From: an uncultured Glaciecola sp.
GTDB taxonomy: Bacteria; Pseudomonadota; Gammaproteobacteria; Enterobacterales; Alteromonadaceae
Reading direction: 5' to 3'
DNA: 64,000 nucleotides
Assembly (NCBI RefSeq): GCF_937770335.1
Contig: NZ_CALJHY010000001.1
Location: 62,001-126,000 of the forward strand
Shown piece by piece: positions 20,641 through 29,551 of this stretch. Made by a program: the position numbers and the translations under genes. The stretch's first letter is position 1; every line of letters starts with the position of its first letter. The notes below the pieces were generated by a model. That model made no database searches and was not told where the DNA came from. It worked only from the letters and a program-made list of their open reading frames with translations.

Positions 20641-21240
20641 ATGGAATTTGCAATGGTACTTATTATGGTATTAATAGTTGTTGCTATTGTTGCTGTAAAA
20701 TTCAGTGTTGAGGAGGTTAGTTTTCCCTTTACGAGTAAGTCTCAACTTTTTTCTCCTGTTGAACATCAATTTCTCGATATGATTGAAAAAGCAGTAGGCA
20801 ATGAATTTAGAGTTATGTGTCGGGTCAAACTGACCGATGTTTTGGCTTTGCGCAAAAACACCAATAAAAAAATGGCAAAAAGCGCATTGTTGCGAGCTGG
20901 TGGTAAACAACTCGATTTTGTTTTAGTAAGTAAAACTGATATGACCCCAGTATTGGCATTAGATCTTGTACACTCACTAGGCAGAGAAGGTCACAAAACA
21001 ACCCGAGACTTTTTTATTACCGGTGCGCTGGACTCAGCAGGTATTCCTCATGCACGCATAAAAGCACAGCACGGCTACAAAATTGAAGATATCAAAGCAT
21101 GTATTGAAGCGAAAATCATGCCACTTAGACGTCGTCAGGGTAAGCTCCCAATGCAGGCAGTTGAAGAGACACCCAGTCTATTTACCCCAACCAAGCGTCC
21201 TACTCGCCCCGTTCGTTCATCAAGACAAGTAGCTGCGTAA
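20641..21240 (+). CDS. DUF2726 domain protein with N-terminal membrane anchor
   Basis: The chosen start is ATG 20641, behind TTAGGAG at a good distance; the frame stays open upstream to 20491 but that part crosses the palindrome. The 199-residue product begins with a hydrophobic segment (about residues 3-19) and continues with a DUF2726 domain: F-P-F-T-S near residue 28, RVMCRVKLTDVL, KQLDFVLV and a region resembling restriction-endonuclease-fold proteins (LALDLVHSLGREGHKTTRDFF). Function of DUF2726 is not established; some relatives are nuclease- or topoisomerase-associated. The tail is basic (RRRQGKLP, TRPVRSSRQ). Tentative role: membrane-bound nucleic-acid-interacting protein. Confidence 0.75.
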   Translation: MEFAMVLIMVLIVVAIVAVKFSVEEVSFPFTSKSQLFSPVEHQFLDMIEKAVGNEFRVMCRVKLTDVLALRKNTNKKMAKSALLRAGGKQLDFVLVSKTDMTPVLALDLVHSLGREGHKTTRDFFITGALDSAGIPHARIKAQHGYKIEDIKACIEAKIMPLRRRQGKLPMQAVEETPSLFTPTKRPTRPVRSSRQVAA

Positions 21241-21335
21241 ACCTTCGCGATTAATTAACGCAAGATTTCATATGATTTCTTGCGTTTCTGCGCATGCTTA
21301 GTAAACTTCTCGTTAATTGAACAAAGAGAAAATAC

Positions 21336-22031
21336 ATGAAAATAGCAATCTTAGGAGCGATGGATGAGGAAGTTAAACTCATTAAGGAATCACTCGCGCA
21401 CTTACAAGAAGTCACTTACTCGCATTTAGTCTTTTTTACTGGTGAGCTGCATGGCCATGATATTGTTTTGGTCAAGTGCGGTATAGGGAAAGTGGCAGCA
21501 GCGGTTGCTACAACGATGATTATCGACAAATTTGAACCTGATTTTGTTGTCAATACCGGCTCGGCCGGCGGCTTTGATAAAGAACTAAATATTGGTGACA
21601 TTGTGATTAGCGATGTAGTAACTCATCATGACGTAGATTTAACAGTATTTGGCTACGTGCCAGGACAATGCGCTGGTATGCCTGAAAACTATGTCTGCAA
21701 CGAGCAGTTAATTGAGGCAGCAGATAAATCAGCCAAGCAAATTAAAGGTGTAAAAGTGAAGAAAGGCTTAGTTTGCTCTGGTGACAGTTTCGTTGGAAGT
21801 GATGAACTAGCATTGGCAACGCAACAAAAATTTCCTTCAATGATGGCTGTGGAAATGGAAGGAGCTGCTATTGCACAAACGGCTTATTTAATGGGTATTC
21901 CATTTCTAGTAATTCGCAGTTTATCGGATATAGCAGGCAAAACATCCACGCTTTCATTCCAAGCATATTTAGAAAAAGCGGCCAAAAACAGCGCACAGTT
22001 GGTGATGGGAATGGTAAAAGCCCTTAGCTAA
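21336..22031 (+). CDS. mtnN: 5'-methylthioadenosine/S-adenosylhomocysteine nucleosidase
   Basis: Cleaves adenine from MTA, SAH and 5'-deoxyadenosine, relieving product inhibition of SAM-dependent reactions. The 231-residue protein matches E. coli MtnN in length. Catalytic positions are visible: Glu12 (GAMDEEV), Glu175 in VEMEGAAIAQ, and the general acid Asp198 in SLSDIAG. It is followed after three bases by the cbiB-like gene and then a btuF-like gene; the same mtnN-cbiB-btuF order occurs in Vibrio, so this is a conserved cluster linking adenosyl by-product recycling with corrinoid handling. Confidence 0.95.
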   Translation: MKIAILGAMDEEVKLIKESLAHLQEVTYSHLVFFTGELHGHDIVLVKCGIGKVAAAVATTMIIDKFEPDFVVNTGSAGGFDKELNIGDIVISDVVTHHDVDLTVFGYVPGQCAGMPENYVCNEQLIEAADKSAKQIKGVKVKKGLVCSGDSFVGSDELALATQQKFPSMMAVEMEGAAIAQTAYLMGIPFLVIRSLSDIAGKTSTLSFQAYLEKAAKNSAQLVMGMVKALS

Positions 22032-22034
22032 TCC

Positions 22035-23033
22035 ATGGACAGTCTCATCAGTTTTATTACGACCCCAGCTATTTCGCCTTGGTTCATTTTATGCGCTGTA
22101 GTCGTTTTCGAGCGATTTTGGTGCCTACCTACTCGGATAAATCCGCTTGCTTTCGTTCGTTTATTAGGGACCAGAATGGCAGACAGAGTTTGCCCTACTG
22201 ACTCTTTGGCTGCAAAATTACTGCCTAAAAAAACACAATTTTGGATATCCGGGTCGCTTGCCGCATTCATGATAATCATGCCCAACCTGCTTATTTTAGT
22301 TATCTTTAGAGAGTTCGTTTATTACCCAGAGTTATTTGATGCCATTATTTTATATTTATGTATCCAGTTTTCATCTCATATCCAGCGTTTCCAACACATT
22401 CGACAAGCATTACTAACCGGTAAAAAAAAGCTAGCAAAAGATTTATTGGCACCTATGGTATTGCGAGAAACCGCAATGCTGTCTGACGTTGGAGTAAGTA
22501 AAGCGGCGATTGAAACCCTGTTACTTCGTTTTCATTATCAAGCGTTAGTGTGTTCCTTCTTATTTATCGTTTTTGGCCCATTTACTTTACTTACCTATCG
22601 ATTATGTTATGAATTACACCTCGTTTGGAACACTAAAATTGACGCCTACCGAGAATTTGGAAAGCCGGTGGCAAAGTTAGTCATGCTTTTTCAATGGCTG
22701 CCTATTCGATTAAATTCTTTATTATGCATCTTACTAAATCGTGGTTTTACACTATTTTCTTATCTTAAGGCACAAAGACTGACGAGCCATTGGAATGAAT
22801 CTCACGGCGCAATATTACTCCGTGCAAATCATTTTGCACTAGATGTTAACCTCAGTGGCGCTGTGTTTTATAAGGGTACAAAAGTACGCCGAACTAAATA
22901 TATTGGTAGAGGTGAGCCAACCGCGCAATTTATGCCTAACGTAATCGCTATTGTAAATCGTGTTCTCGCGGTTAATCTATTGCTCTTGCTGTTAACTTGC
23001 CTAATAATCAATACTCTTTTCACTAGTATATAA
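22035..23033 (+). CDS. Divergent CbiB/CobD-like adenosylcobinamide-phosphate synthase
   Basis: Membrane protein of 332 residues with about four to five hydrophobic segments. It aligns by eye with CbiB/CobD, which attaches the aminopropanol linker to cobyric acid: an N-terminal region ending NPLAFVRLLGTRMADRV, then KKLAKDLLAPMVLRETAMLSD, then WNTKIDAYREFGKPVAKLV with WLPIRLNSL, and near the C-terminus RANHFALDVNLSGAVFYKG. Several consensus residues are changed (the family HP motif reads NP here, and the NTLD region is altered), so activity on the standard substrate is uncertain. Coupled to mtnN (3-base gap) and followed by a btuF-like gene, which supports a corrinoid salvage role. Confidence 0.75.
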   Translation: MDSLISFITTPAISPWFILCAVVVFERFWCLPTRINPLAFVRLLGTRMADRVCPTDSLAAKLLPKKTQFWISGSLAAFMIIMPNLLILVIFREFVYYPELFDAIILYLCIQFSSHIQRFQHIRQALLTGKKKLAKDLLAPMVLRETAMLSDVGVSKAAIETLLLRFHYQALVCSFLFIVFGPFTLLTYRLCYELHLVWNTKIDAYREFGKPVAKLVMLFQWLPIRLNSLLCILLNRGFTLFSYLKAQRLTSHWNESHGAILLRANHFALDVNLSGAVFYKGTKVRRTKYIGRGEPTAQFMPNVIAIVNRVLAVNLLLLLLTCLIINTLFTSI

Positions 23034-23171
23034 ACAACCAAAGAGAGCTCACTTATCGTCCTTTTTAACTCCTATTTATTTTATGCGCTCATCAAACTAG
23101 TCGTCATCATTAAAAGTACAGCAACAAAGAGCAGTCCAATTGTACTGCTTATAGTATTATCATTAGGTGCG

Positions 23172-23957
23172 TTGCCGAGCCATGCTGAAAACGACAAACA
23201 ACGTATTGTGAGCTTGTCCCCGCACCTTACTGAAATTGTATTTGCACTGGGTAAAGAAAAGCAACTAACAGGGGTAAGTGAGTATAGTGATTATCCTTAT
23301 TCTCAAGGTTGTATTGATAAACGTTGCTCGGTTAAATTACCATCGATAGCAAACTACCAAGGTGCTGATATTTCAGCAATCATTCGATTAAAGCCTACCC
23401 TTATTCTTGCTTGGGAAGGTGGTAACAAAGCCCAAGATATTGCTCGCCTAGAACAATTAGGTTATCCCGTTTTTCGTTCCTCCCCAATAAATATTGAAAC
23501 ACTCATGCAGGAGATCCTTAGTTTAGGAAAAGTCCTTAATGCAGTATCAAAAAGTGAAAAACTGCACGAAGAAATGAGGACACAAGCCGAACTGATTAGG
23601 ACCCTATACGCTAACAAAGAAGCAAGTGCGCTGTATTATATGAGTCAACAACCATTAAGCGGTATGGGAAGGGATAGATGGCTCAATTCGCTACTTTCGC
23701 TGTGCAATATTAAAAATATTTATGCACAGCTCCCAACGGCCTACGCACAGTTCTCTGTTGCAGATATTATTAGGAAGCAACCTGAGATTGTCATTGCTGC
23801 AACCCACCAAAATGCAGCTTCTGTAACTGAGTTTTGGGCTCCTCATTTACACGTTTTTGACCCCACAGTGGTCATAGTAAATCCAGATGCCCTGCATAGG
23901 TTTACACCAAGAGTCTTGCCTGAGTTAGCCTTGTTATGCAAAACTGTGTATCTTTAG
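23172..23957 (+). CDS. Corrinoid-binding periplasmic protein, BtuF-like
   Basis: Solute-binding protein of the TroA/BtuF class: RIVSLSPHLTEIVFALG at the start of the fold, GADISAIIRLKPTLILAW, and KQPEIVIAA late in the protein; about 260 residues. The marked start is TTG 23172, but the frame is open upstream and codes a good signal peptide (LLIVLSLGALPSHA) from about 23109; no ATG, GTG or TTG occurs in frame between the cbiB stop and 23172. The true start may be ATT 23109 or the sequence may contain an indel. No btuC or btuD genes follow, so the permease must be elsewhere. See findings. Confidence 0.82.
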   Translation: MPSHAENDKQRIVSLSPHLTEIVFALGKEKQLTGVSEYSDYPYSQGCIDKRCSVKLPSIANYQGADISAIIRLKPTLILAWEGGNKAQDIARLEQLGYPVFRSSPINIETLMQEILSLGKVLNAVSKSEKLHEEMRTQAELIRTLYANKEASALYYMSQQPLSGMGRDRWLNSLLSLCNIKNIYAQLPTAYAQFSVADIIRKQPEIVIAATHQNAASVTEFWAPHLHVFDPTVVIVNPDALHRFTPRVLPELALLCKTVYL

Positions 23958-24029
23958 AATATAGAGCTAATATAGTTAGATGCAATAAATCAAATAACAT
24001 CGTGCAAAAAATTAAATGGAATAAACACA

Positions 24030-24443
24030 ATGAAAAACTCAATCCTGACAAAAAGTAAAAGATCTATCGTTAAGCTACTCACTTGTGTCTGCTTAGTTTT
24101 CGTTTCAGTTGTAACGATGGCATCAACAGACATTAACGCGGAAGCTATGTTAGCCATGGAAAAATCCGAGCGCTTGTTGTTAGATGTAAGAACGGTTGAG
24201 GAATACACCAATAGTCATATTCCGACCTCGGTTAATATCCCCCTTAACGAGATAGAAACTCGTTTATCTAGCCTCTCTGAATTTAAAGATTCTGGGGTTG
24301 TTGTATATTGTCGGTCCGGCTTTAGAGCAGGCAAAGCGATTACCCTATTAGAAGAGAATGGCTTTACTAATGTGATGCATCTGGACGGTGACATGTTAGG
24401 CTGGGAAGCGGAAGGCAGACCAACCAATCAGTTGGATAAATAA
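24030..24443 (+). CDS. Exported single-domain rhodanese-like protein
   Basis: A 137-residue protein with a signal peptide (hydrophobic about residues 14-31, cleavage after TMA) and a single rhodanese domain. The active-site loop is CRSGFRAG with Cys94, and the preceding LLLDVRTVEEYTNSHIPTSVNIP is the typical first half of the fold. By family it could carry sulfane sulfur (for example as periplasmic PspE-like thiosulfate sulfurtransferase). It is 72 bases after the btuF-like gene, with its own AT-rich leader. Substrate unknown. Confidence 0.88.
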   Translation: MKNSILTKSKRSIVKLLTCVCLVFVSVVTMASTDINAEAMLAMEKSERLLLDVRTVEEYTNSHIPTSVNIPLNEIETRLSSLSEFKDSGVVVYCRSGFRAGKAITLLEENGFTNVMHLDGDMLGWEAEGRPTNQLDK

Positions 24444-24458
24444 AATGCGTGACAGTCG

Positions 24459-25133
24459 TTGACCTCCATCATAAAGGCAATCAATGTCAGAGCAAAAATA
24501 AAGCAAGCGATTAAAGTAAACTTCTTGCCTGGAGTGGTCCTGCAGGTGTTTGCGCTTAGCATCGTGCTACTCTATTTCTTTTATGCTCCGGCGCAACCTA
24601 CTTTTGATTTTATTGGCGCATTAAAACTAAAATACAGCACCTCATTTGCAATCATCTCAACCGCGATTTTTGGCGGATTACTCCCGTTTGTTATTTTATT
24701 TTTAAAGAAACGGGTAACTACGCACGTTATTTCGCATCTCCTTTTCAATATTCTGTTGTGGGCATTCATGGGTTGGCTGATTGATAGCTTTTATCAATTA
24801 CAGGCTTTTATTTTTGGCGAGGGTGTTGATCTTACAACTATTGTCAAAAAGACCTTGTTAGACCAATTTGTATTTAGCGTTTTTATTACGAGTCCATTTA
24901 TCACTGCGATGTATGTCTGGCGAGAAAGTAACTTTAATGGGCAAAAAACACGAAACGAGTTAAGAGTGAGTTTTTTTAAAGAAAAGTTACCAGCGACTAT
25001 TTTCAGTACCTGGATTGTTTGGTTACCTGCAGTGACATTAATATATAGCATGCCACTAACGTTACAATTACCTCTATTTAATCTAGTATTATGCTTTTTT
25101 GTTCTGCTGATTAGCGCACTTAACAAAGATTGA
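24459..25133 (+). CDS. Four-helix membrane protein with Mpv17-like C-terminus, function unknown
   Basis: A 224-residue integral membrane protein, starting at TTG 24459 (no ATG or GTG in frame nearby), 15 bases after the rhodanese gene. About four to five hydrophobic segments are seen, with a short soluble stretch near residue 165 (KTRNELRVSFFKEKLPAT). The C-terminal part TWIVWLPAVTLIY then LQLPLFNLVLCFF resembles the closing signature of the eukaryotic Mpv17/PMP22 family (W-x-x-W-x-P, then N and hydrophobics). This is pattern similarity by eye only. The rhodanese and this gene look co-transcribed. Confidence 0.65.
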   Translation: MTSIIKAINVRAKIKQAIKVNFLPGVVLQVFALSIVLLYFFYAPAQPTFDFIGALKLKYSTSFAIISTAIFGGLLPFVILFLKKRVTTHVISHLLFNILLWAFMGWLIDSFYQLQAFIFGEGVDLTTIVKKTLLDQFVFSVFITSPFITAMYVWRESNFNGQKTRNELRVSFFKEKLPATIFSTWIVWLPAVTLIYSMPLTLQLPLFNLVLCFFVLLISALNKD

Positions 25134-25149
25134 GTGTCTTTGTTTTGAC

Positions 25150-25187
25150 TTCTAAACGCACTCGAAAAAACAGGAGTGTGTTTAGAA
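25150..25187. terminator. Hairpin between convergent genes, no U tract
   Basis: Arms TTCTAAACGCACTC (25150-25163) and GAGTGTGTTTAGAA (25174-25187) pair over 14 bases with one G-U, loop of ten. Neither strand shows a clear U run after it, so it is either a weak bidirectional terminator or an mRNA 3'-end-protecting stem. It lies between the Mpv17-like gene (+) and tyrS (-). Confidence 0.5.
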
Positions 25188-25256
25188 GGTATTAACATAA
25201 ACTGACATTAGCGCTAGGTGGCCATTGCGTACTAATTTTCTTAACTAATCCTTTTT

Positions 25257-26456
25257 TTATACTAACTTAATTCGAGCAAATTTACGCTTACCTACCTGAT
25301 ACACATTTTCGCCTTTTTCATGCAAAACTAATCGTGTATCGCTCACTTTTTCACCATTGACTTTTACAGCACCTTGCTTAATCATTCGCATCGCGTCTGA
25401 TGTTGAAGCAACCAAATCTGCCTGTTTCAACAAGTTCCCGATAGCAATACCTTCGGCGTCCATTGTAATTTCGACTTCAGGCATTTCATCCGGTATCGCA
25501 TTTTTCTGGAAGCGTTGAATAAAGTCTTGCAATGCAACGTCTGCGTCAGCTTCACTGTGAAAACGTGCAATCAGTTCCTGTGCTAATGCAATTTTAATAT
25601 CGCGTGGGTTTTTACCGTTTTGCGTATCGATTTTAAGCTGCTCGATTTCGTCGATCGGTTTAAAACTAAGCAAATCATAATAACGCCACATTAATTCATC
25701 AGAGATCGACATTACTTTACCGAACATCTCCGTTGGTGAGTCCGTAATTCCAATATAATTATTTAACGACTTAGACATTTTCTGCACGCCATCCAGACCT
25801 TCAAGCAGCGGCACCATTATTACAGTTTGAGGTTTTTGACCTTGGTCTTTTTGCAATTCTCTGCCCATCAGCAGGTTAAACCGCTGATCTGTTCCGCCCA
25901 ACTCTACGTCAGACTCCAACGCAACAGAATCCCAACCTTGTACTAATGGGTAAAGAAACTCATGAATAGCGATAGGTTGACCGTTCGCATAACGCTTTTT
26001 GAAGTCATCACGCTCTAGCATTCTTGCTACCGTTTGACTCGCGGCTAGCTTAATCATGCCAGCAGCGCCTAATTTATCGAACCACTCAGAATTGAAGCGG
26101 ATAATGGTCTTCGCTGGATCAAGAATTTTAAATACCTGTTCTTGATAAGTTTTAGCATTTTCAAGAACTTGTTCCTTAGTAAGTGGCTTGCGCGTTACAT
26201 TTTTACCCGTCGGATCACCAATTAAGCCGGTGAAGTCTCCAATAAGGAATGTAACTTCATGTCCTAACTGCTGAAATGTTCGAAGCTTATTTATTAAAAC
26301 CGTATGTCCCAAATGCAGGTCTGGCGCAGTAGGATCAAAGCCAGCTTTTATTTTTAAAGGCTTACCAGCTTTTAACCTCTCAATAAGCTCTTCTTCAATT
26401 AAAATCTCATCTGATCCGCGTTTTATCTCTGCGAATGCTGTTTGCCAATCTGCCAT
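25257..26456 (-). CDS. tyrS: Tyrosyl-tRNA synthetase
   Basis: Class I aminoacyl-tRNA synthetase charging tRNA-Tyr. The 399-residue protein has the HIGH-type motif HLGH (48-51), the KMSKS loop (226-230, [10 protein letters not shown]), the tyrosine-binding region [12 protein letters not shown] with GGTDQRFN, and a C-terminal S4 RNA-binding domain (about 335-399). Length places it in the longer bacterial TyrS subgroup. It diverges from the mepM-type gene; the 205-base gap holds an inverted repeat (TAACTAAA 26504-26511 and TTTAGTTA 26522-26529) in its leader region, function unknown. Confidence 0.96.
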   Translation of the reverse strand: MADWQTAFAEIKRGSDEILIEEELIERLKAGKPLKIKAGFDPTAPDLHLGHTVLINKLRTFQQLGHEVTFLIGDFTGLIGDPTGKNVTRKPLTKEQVLENAKTYQEQVFKILDPAKTIIRFNSEWFDKLGAAGMIKLAASQTVARMLERDDFKKRYANGQPIAIHEFLYPLVQGWDSVALESDVELGGTDQRFNLLMGRELQKDQGQKPQTVIMVPLLEGLDGVQKMSKSLNNYIGITDSPTEMFGKVMSISDELMWRYYDLLSFKPIDEIEQLKIDTQNGKNPRDIKIALAQELIARFHSEADADVALQDFIQRFQKNAIPDEMPEVEITMDAEGIAIGNLLKQADLVASTSDAMRMIKQGAVKVNGEKVSDTRLVLHEKGENVYQVGKRKFARIKLV

Positions 26457-26661
26457 TACTTATTCCTGTAGAATGAAAAGTATAAAGTGAAGCACTTTAT
26501 AACTAACTAAATTTACTAGACTTTAGTTAAAGTATTTTACCTGTACGGAAAATACGCTCGAAATTTCGATAATAACAACACGTAAATTGAATCTTTACGC
26601 TGGATTCGAGACCAAAATCATTATATTCTTACGTTTTACTAAATAAGCATTTTACGGTCGT

Positions 26662-27960
26662 ATGATTACGAATACAATAAAACAACTGCCAAAACCACAT
26701 CGTTGGACACTTGCATGTGTCGCGCTAGTCTTGGTGTGTTTGATTCTATTCCCCTTTGACTCAGTGAAGGCCTCTAAGAATATTGAGGTCAAACAATTAT
26801 TACCGGGCATTGAATACGAATTGCATCTTCCTGCACTCAGAGCTGATGCTGCTATCGCTGTGTCTGAAGATGATATAGATAACTGGCAAACCTATAAAGT
26901 AAAAAGTGGTGATACGTTAGCCAAAATATTTTCACAAGTGGGTTTGACTGCACGCGACACCTATGACGTTAGTAGAGCCGGAGATTTAGCCAAAAATTTA
27001 ATCAAGATAAAACCAGACGATATTCTCTATATTCATGTCGACGACTCCAATCAGTTTGTGTCGTTGCGGTATCCTTTGTCTAAAACAGAAACCTTAGCCG
27101 TCGAAAAAGACACCAACGGCAAGCTCGTTAGTGATGTATCAATTAAGCAAGTCGAAACATTGCATAGCTTTGCTCAGGGCGAAATCCGCAGCAGTTTCTG
27201 GAATGCAGGCACCGAATCAGGCTTAACCGATAATCAAATAATGCGCCTCGCTGGTATTTTTGGTTGGGACATCGACTTTGCGCAAGAAATACGTGAAGGC
27301 GACTCATTCAATGTCATTTTTGAGAAACAATATATCGATGGAGAATTTATCGGTTTCGGCGATATTGTTGCGGCTGAATTTAAAAACCAAGGCGAAGTTT
27401 TTCAAGCGGTAAAATACGACGACGGTAACTTTTACACGCCCGACGGGAATAGTATGCGTAAAAGTTTTTTACGCGCCCCAGTTTCGTTTAAATACATTAG
27501 CTCAAGTTTTAAAAAACGTCGTTTCCACCCCGTGCAGAAAAGATGGAAGGCGCATCGTGGCGTCGATTACGCAGGTAAAGTAGGCACCCCAGTGATGGCT
27601 GCAGGTGATGGTAAAGTAATTAAGTCGGGCTATGACAAATACAATGGTCATCATGTTTTTGTTCAGCACGGAGAAAGGTATACAACAAAGTACTTACATT
27701 TCACCAAACGCGCAGTGAAATACGGTGAGACCGTAAAGCAAGGACAAACCATTGGTTATCTAGGCTCAACCGGGCTGGCATCTGGACCGCACTTACATTA
27801 TGAATTTTTGGTTAATGGTGTGCATCGCAACCCGCGAACAGTGAAATTGCCGCAAGCAAACCCAATCGCAAAAAAGTATGCACAAGCGTTTAAATTGATT
27901 GCTCAAAAACGTGTTGAGCAACTGAATAATAATAAACGAATAATGTTGGCGATGAATTAA
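26662..27960 (+). CDS. Murein DD-endopeptidase MepM-like (M23 family)
   Basis: Cell-wall hydrolase opening peptidoglycan cross-links for growth. The 432-residue protein has an N-terminal membrane anchor (about 17-33), an OapA-like and a LysM-type region (YKVKSGDTLAKIFSQVGL, about 78-95), and a C-terminal M23 domain with zinc ligands and catalytic residues in HRGVDY (His298, Asp302) and GPHLHYEF (His377 and His379). Overall layout matches E. coli MepM/YebA (440). Divergent from tyrS. Its stop codon overlaps that of the convergent SRPBCC gene by four bases. Confidence 0.92.
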   Translation: MITNTIKQLPKPHRWTLACVALVLVCLILFPFDSVKASKNIEVKQLLPGIEYELHLPALRADAAIAVSEDDIDNWQTYKVKSGDTLAKIFSQVGLTARDTYDVSRAGDLAKNLIKIKPDDILYIHVDDSNQFVSLRYPLSKTETLAVEKDTNGKLVSDVSIKQVETLHSFAQGEIRSSFWNAGTESGLTDNQIMRLAGIFGWDIDFAQEIREGDSFNVIFEKQYIDGEFIGFGDIVAAEFKNQGEVFQAVKYDDGNFYTPDGNSMRKSFLRAPVSFKYISSSFKKRRFHPVQKRWKAHRGVDYAGKVGTPVMAAGDGKVIKSGYDKYNGHHVFVQHGERYTTKYLHFTKRAVKYGETVKQGQTIGYLGSTGLASGPHLHYEFLVNGVHRNPRTVKLPQANPIAKKYAQAFKLIAQKRVEQLNNNKRIMLAMN

Positions 27961-28394
27961 GCAACCATCGCTTCAGGACGTGTGACTAAACTTAGCTTTT
28001 CAAGTGATGCTATCCACCCGTATTGCTGGTGCAACATATCTTCTTCACGCTTAAAGCCACTTTGAAAGAGTTTAATTGATGTGGTTGTGGTGTTATCAAA
28101 GTTGAACTCTATACCAACTTGAGTGACCTCGTTGGTATCTTCCCAACACCAACTAAAATATAAATTTTGGCGTAAGTTAATGGTTTTGTAGGTACCCACG
28201 ATGGTCTGCTGAAAACCGTCAGGGGATTGCAGGATCAAACGATAGTTGCCGCCTTCAATGAAGTTTGATACGAACTGCGACACCATCATATTTCCGGGTG
28301 CAAACCAACGCACAAGTACATTTGGGTCATAAAAAGCAGTATACACATCGTCAAGTCGTGCGTTGAGTGTACCGTTAATGGTGAAATCATACAT
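27957..28394 (-). CDS. SRPBCC/AHSA1 (activator of Hsp90-type) domain protein
   Basis: Small single-domain protein, 145 residues when started at ATG 28394, where homology to the fold begins (FTINGTLNARLDDVYTAFYDPNVLVRWFAPG). The frame is open farther up (to 28502) but that part would overlap the divergent dehydrogenase gene and its start. The fold binds hydrophobic ligands; typical members have the WF-P-G turn and a late EQQYGWIASL-like helix, here MLHQQYGWIASLEKL. Role unknown. Tail-to-tail with mepM, stops overlapping. Confidence 0.85.
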   Translation of the reverse strand: MYDFTINGTLNARLDDVYTAFYDPNVLVRWFAPGNMMVSQFVSNFIEGGNYRLILQSPDGFQQTIVGTYKTINLRQNLYFSWCWEDTNEVTQVGIEFNFDNTTTTSIKLFQSGFKREEDMLHQQYGWIASLEKLSLVTRPEAMVA

Positions 28395-28494
28395 AGAATC
28401 TACTTCGCTTATTATTCTCAACTGTGATAGAAATGTTATCGGCACCAATGCCATTTTCTTCACCGTAAATTTCATCAAATTTGGATTATGTTGT

Positions 28495-29439
28495 ATGCCC
28501 AAGCTAGCTATTATTTCCCGAGAGTACCTCGCCTATCAAAAAGCGCTACATAATTTACAGTTAGCGGGTGAGTTCAATGATATTGACCTTATTTGGTCGA
28601 ATGACCATGCAGATGGTGCCTGTTTAGATGATATAGAATATGCGTTAGCAAATCCAAATATCATGTCACGATATATTGATGAATGTCCCAATATTACTTG
28701 GCTACAGTCAACTTGGGCCGGCGTTAACACTCTTGTTAATAAGCCCAAAACAGACTATCAACTAACTGGTTTAAAAAACGTATTTGGCGCTCAAATGCGT
28801 GAATATGTGATGGCCTATTTACTTTATTTTCAACGTCACATTCCTGAATTAATGGCTAATCAGCAACAGCGCCACTGGCAACAATATCGTATTCCAACAC
28901 TTCAACATCAAACCATGGGGATCATGGGTTTAGGAAGTATTGGAAAAGACGTAGCGCAAGCTGCCAAAGTATTTGGCATGAACGTGTATAGTTTAAACGC
29001 ATCAAGCAAACCGATTGAGGCCGATGAACATTTCAATTTAGCTCAGTTATATGAATTCGCTAGCAAAGTCGATGTCATTATCAATTTGCTACCACATACA
29101 GTTGAGACCACCGGCATTTGTGATGCAACATTTTTTGAAAGCATGCGAGCGCACGCTATATTTATAAATGCGGGACGTGGAAATGTCATTAAAGACGACA
29201 ACGATTTAGTCAATGCATTAAATAACCATAATATACGAGGCGCTGTTATCGATGTATTCAAAACGGAACCATTATCCACTGACCATCCCTTTTGGCAAAC
29301 ATCAAACCTTCTCATGACCAATCACACAGCTGCAACAAGTCAACATGAGTTAGTCTTTAAGGTATTCGAAAACAACTTACGTAAAAAATTGCAGGGCTTA
29401 CCTCTTGATTCAGAGATTAATATTAAGCGAGGGTACTGA
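28495..29439 (+). CDS. D-isomer-specific 2-hydroxyacid dehydrogenase (GhrA-like)
   Basis: NAD(P)-dependent oxidoreductase of 314 residues starting at ATG 28495; an in-frame extension to 28363 overlaps the divergent gene and looks non-coding. The Rossmann motif MGLGSIGKDVAQAAK is followed by catalytic Arg (FINAGRGNV), Glu (DVFKTEPLS) and His (LMTNHTAAT), the complete triad of the family. The N-terminal half contains WLQSTWAGVNTLV, as in glyoxylate/hydroxypyruvate reductases of the GhrA type. Divergent from the SRPBCC gene over a 100-base gap. Confidence 0.9.
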   Translation: MPKLAIISREYLAYQKALHNLQLAGEFNDIDLIWSNDHADGACLDDIEYALANPNIMSRYIDECPNITWLQSTWAGVNTLVNKPKTDYQLTGLKNVFGAQMREYVMAYLLYFQRHIPELMANQQQRHWQQYRIPTLQHQTMGIMGLGSIGKDVAQAAKVFGMNVYSLNASSKPIEADEHFNLAQLYEFASKVDVIINLLPHTVETTGICDATFFESMRAHAIFINAGRGNVIKDDNDLVNALNNHNIRGAVIDVFKTEPLSTDHPFWQTSNLLMTNHTAATSQHELVFKVFENNLRKKLQGLPLDSEINIKRGY

Positions 29440-29506
29440 GCGCTTGCATCAAAAGACGTCGAAGCTGCAGAAACTGCAGTTGAGCTGTACTTATCGTTTT
29501 TTTGAT

Positions 29507-29542
29507 ACAAACCCTTTCTAGCTTGTTAACGGGTTTGTTTAT
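29507..29542 (+). terminator. Intrinsic terminator of the hydroxyacid dehydrogenase gene
   Basis: ACAAACCC (29507-29514) pairs with GGGTTTGT (29531-29538), loop 16, followed by TTATG on the plus strand, between the convergent dehydrogenase and HD-GYP genes. The long loop and short U run make this a moderate-quality terminator. Confidence 0.5.
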
Positions 29543-29551
29543 GAGTTGAAG

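Noticed and set aside
28363-28494. Upstream extension of the hydroxyacid dehydrogenase gene
   Set aside because: It overlaps the divergent SRPBCC gene; homology begins at the ATG at 28495.
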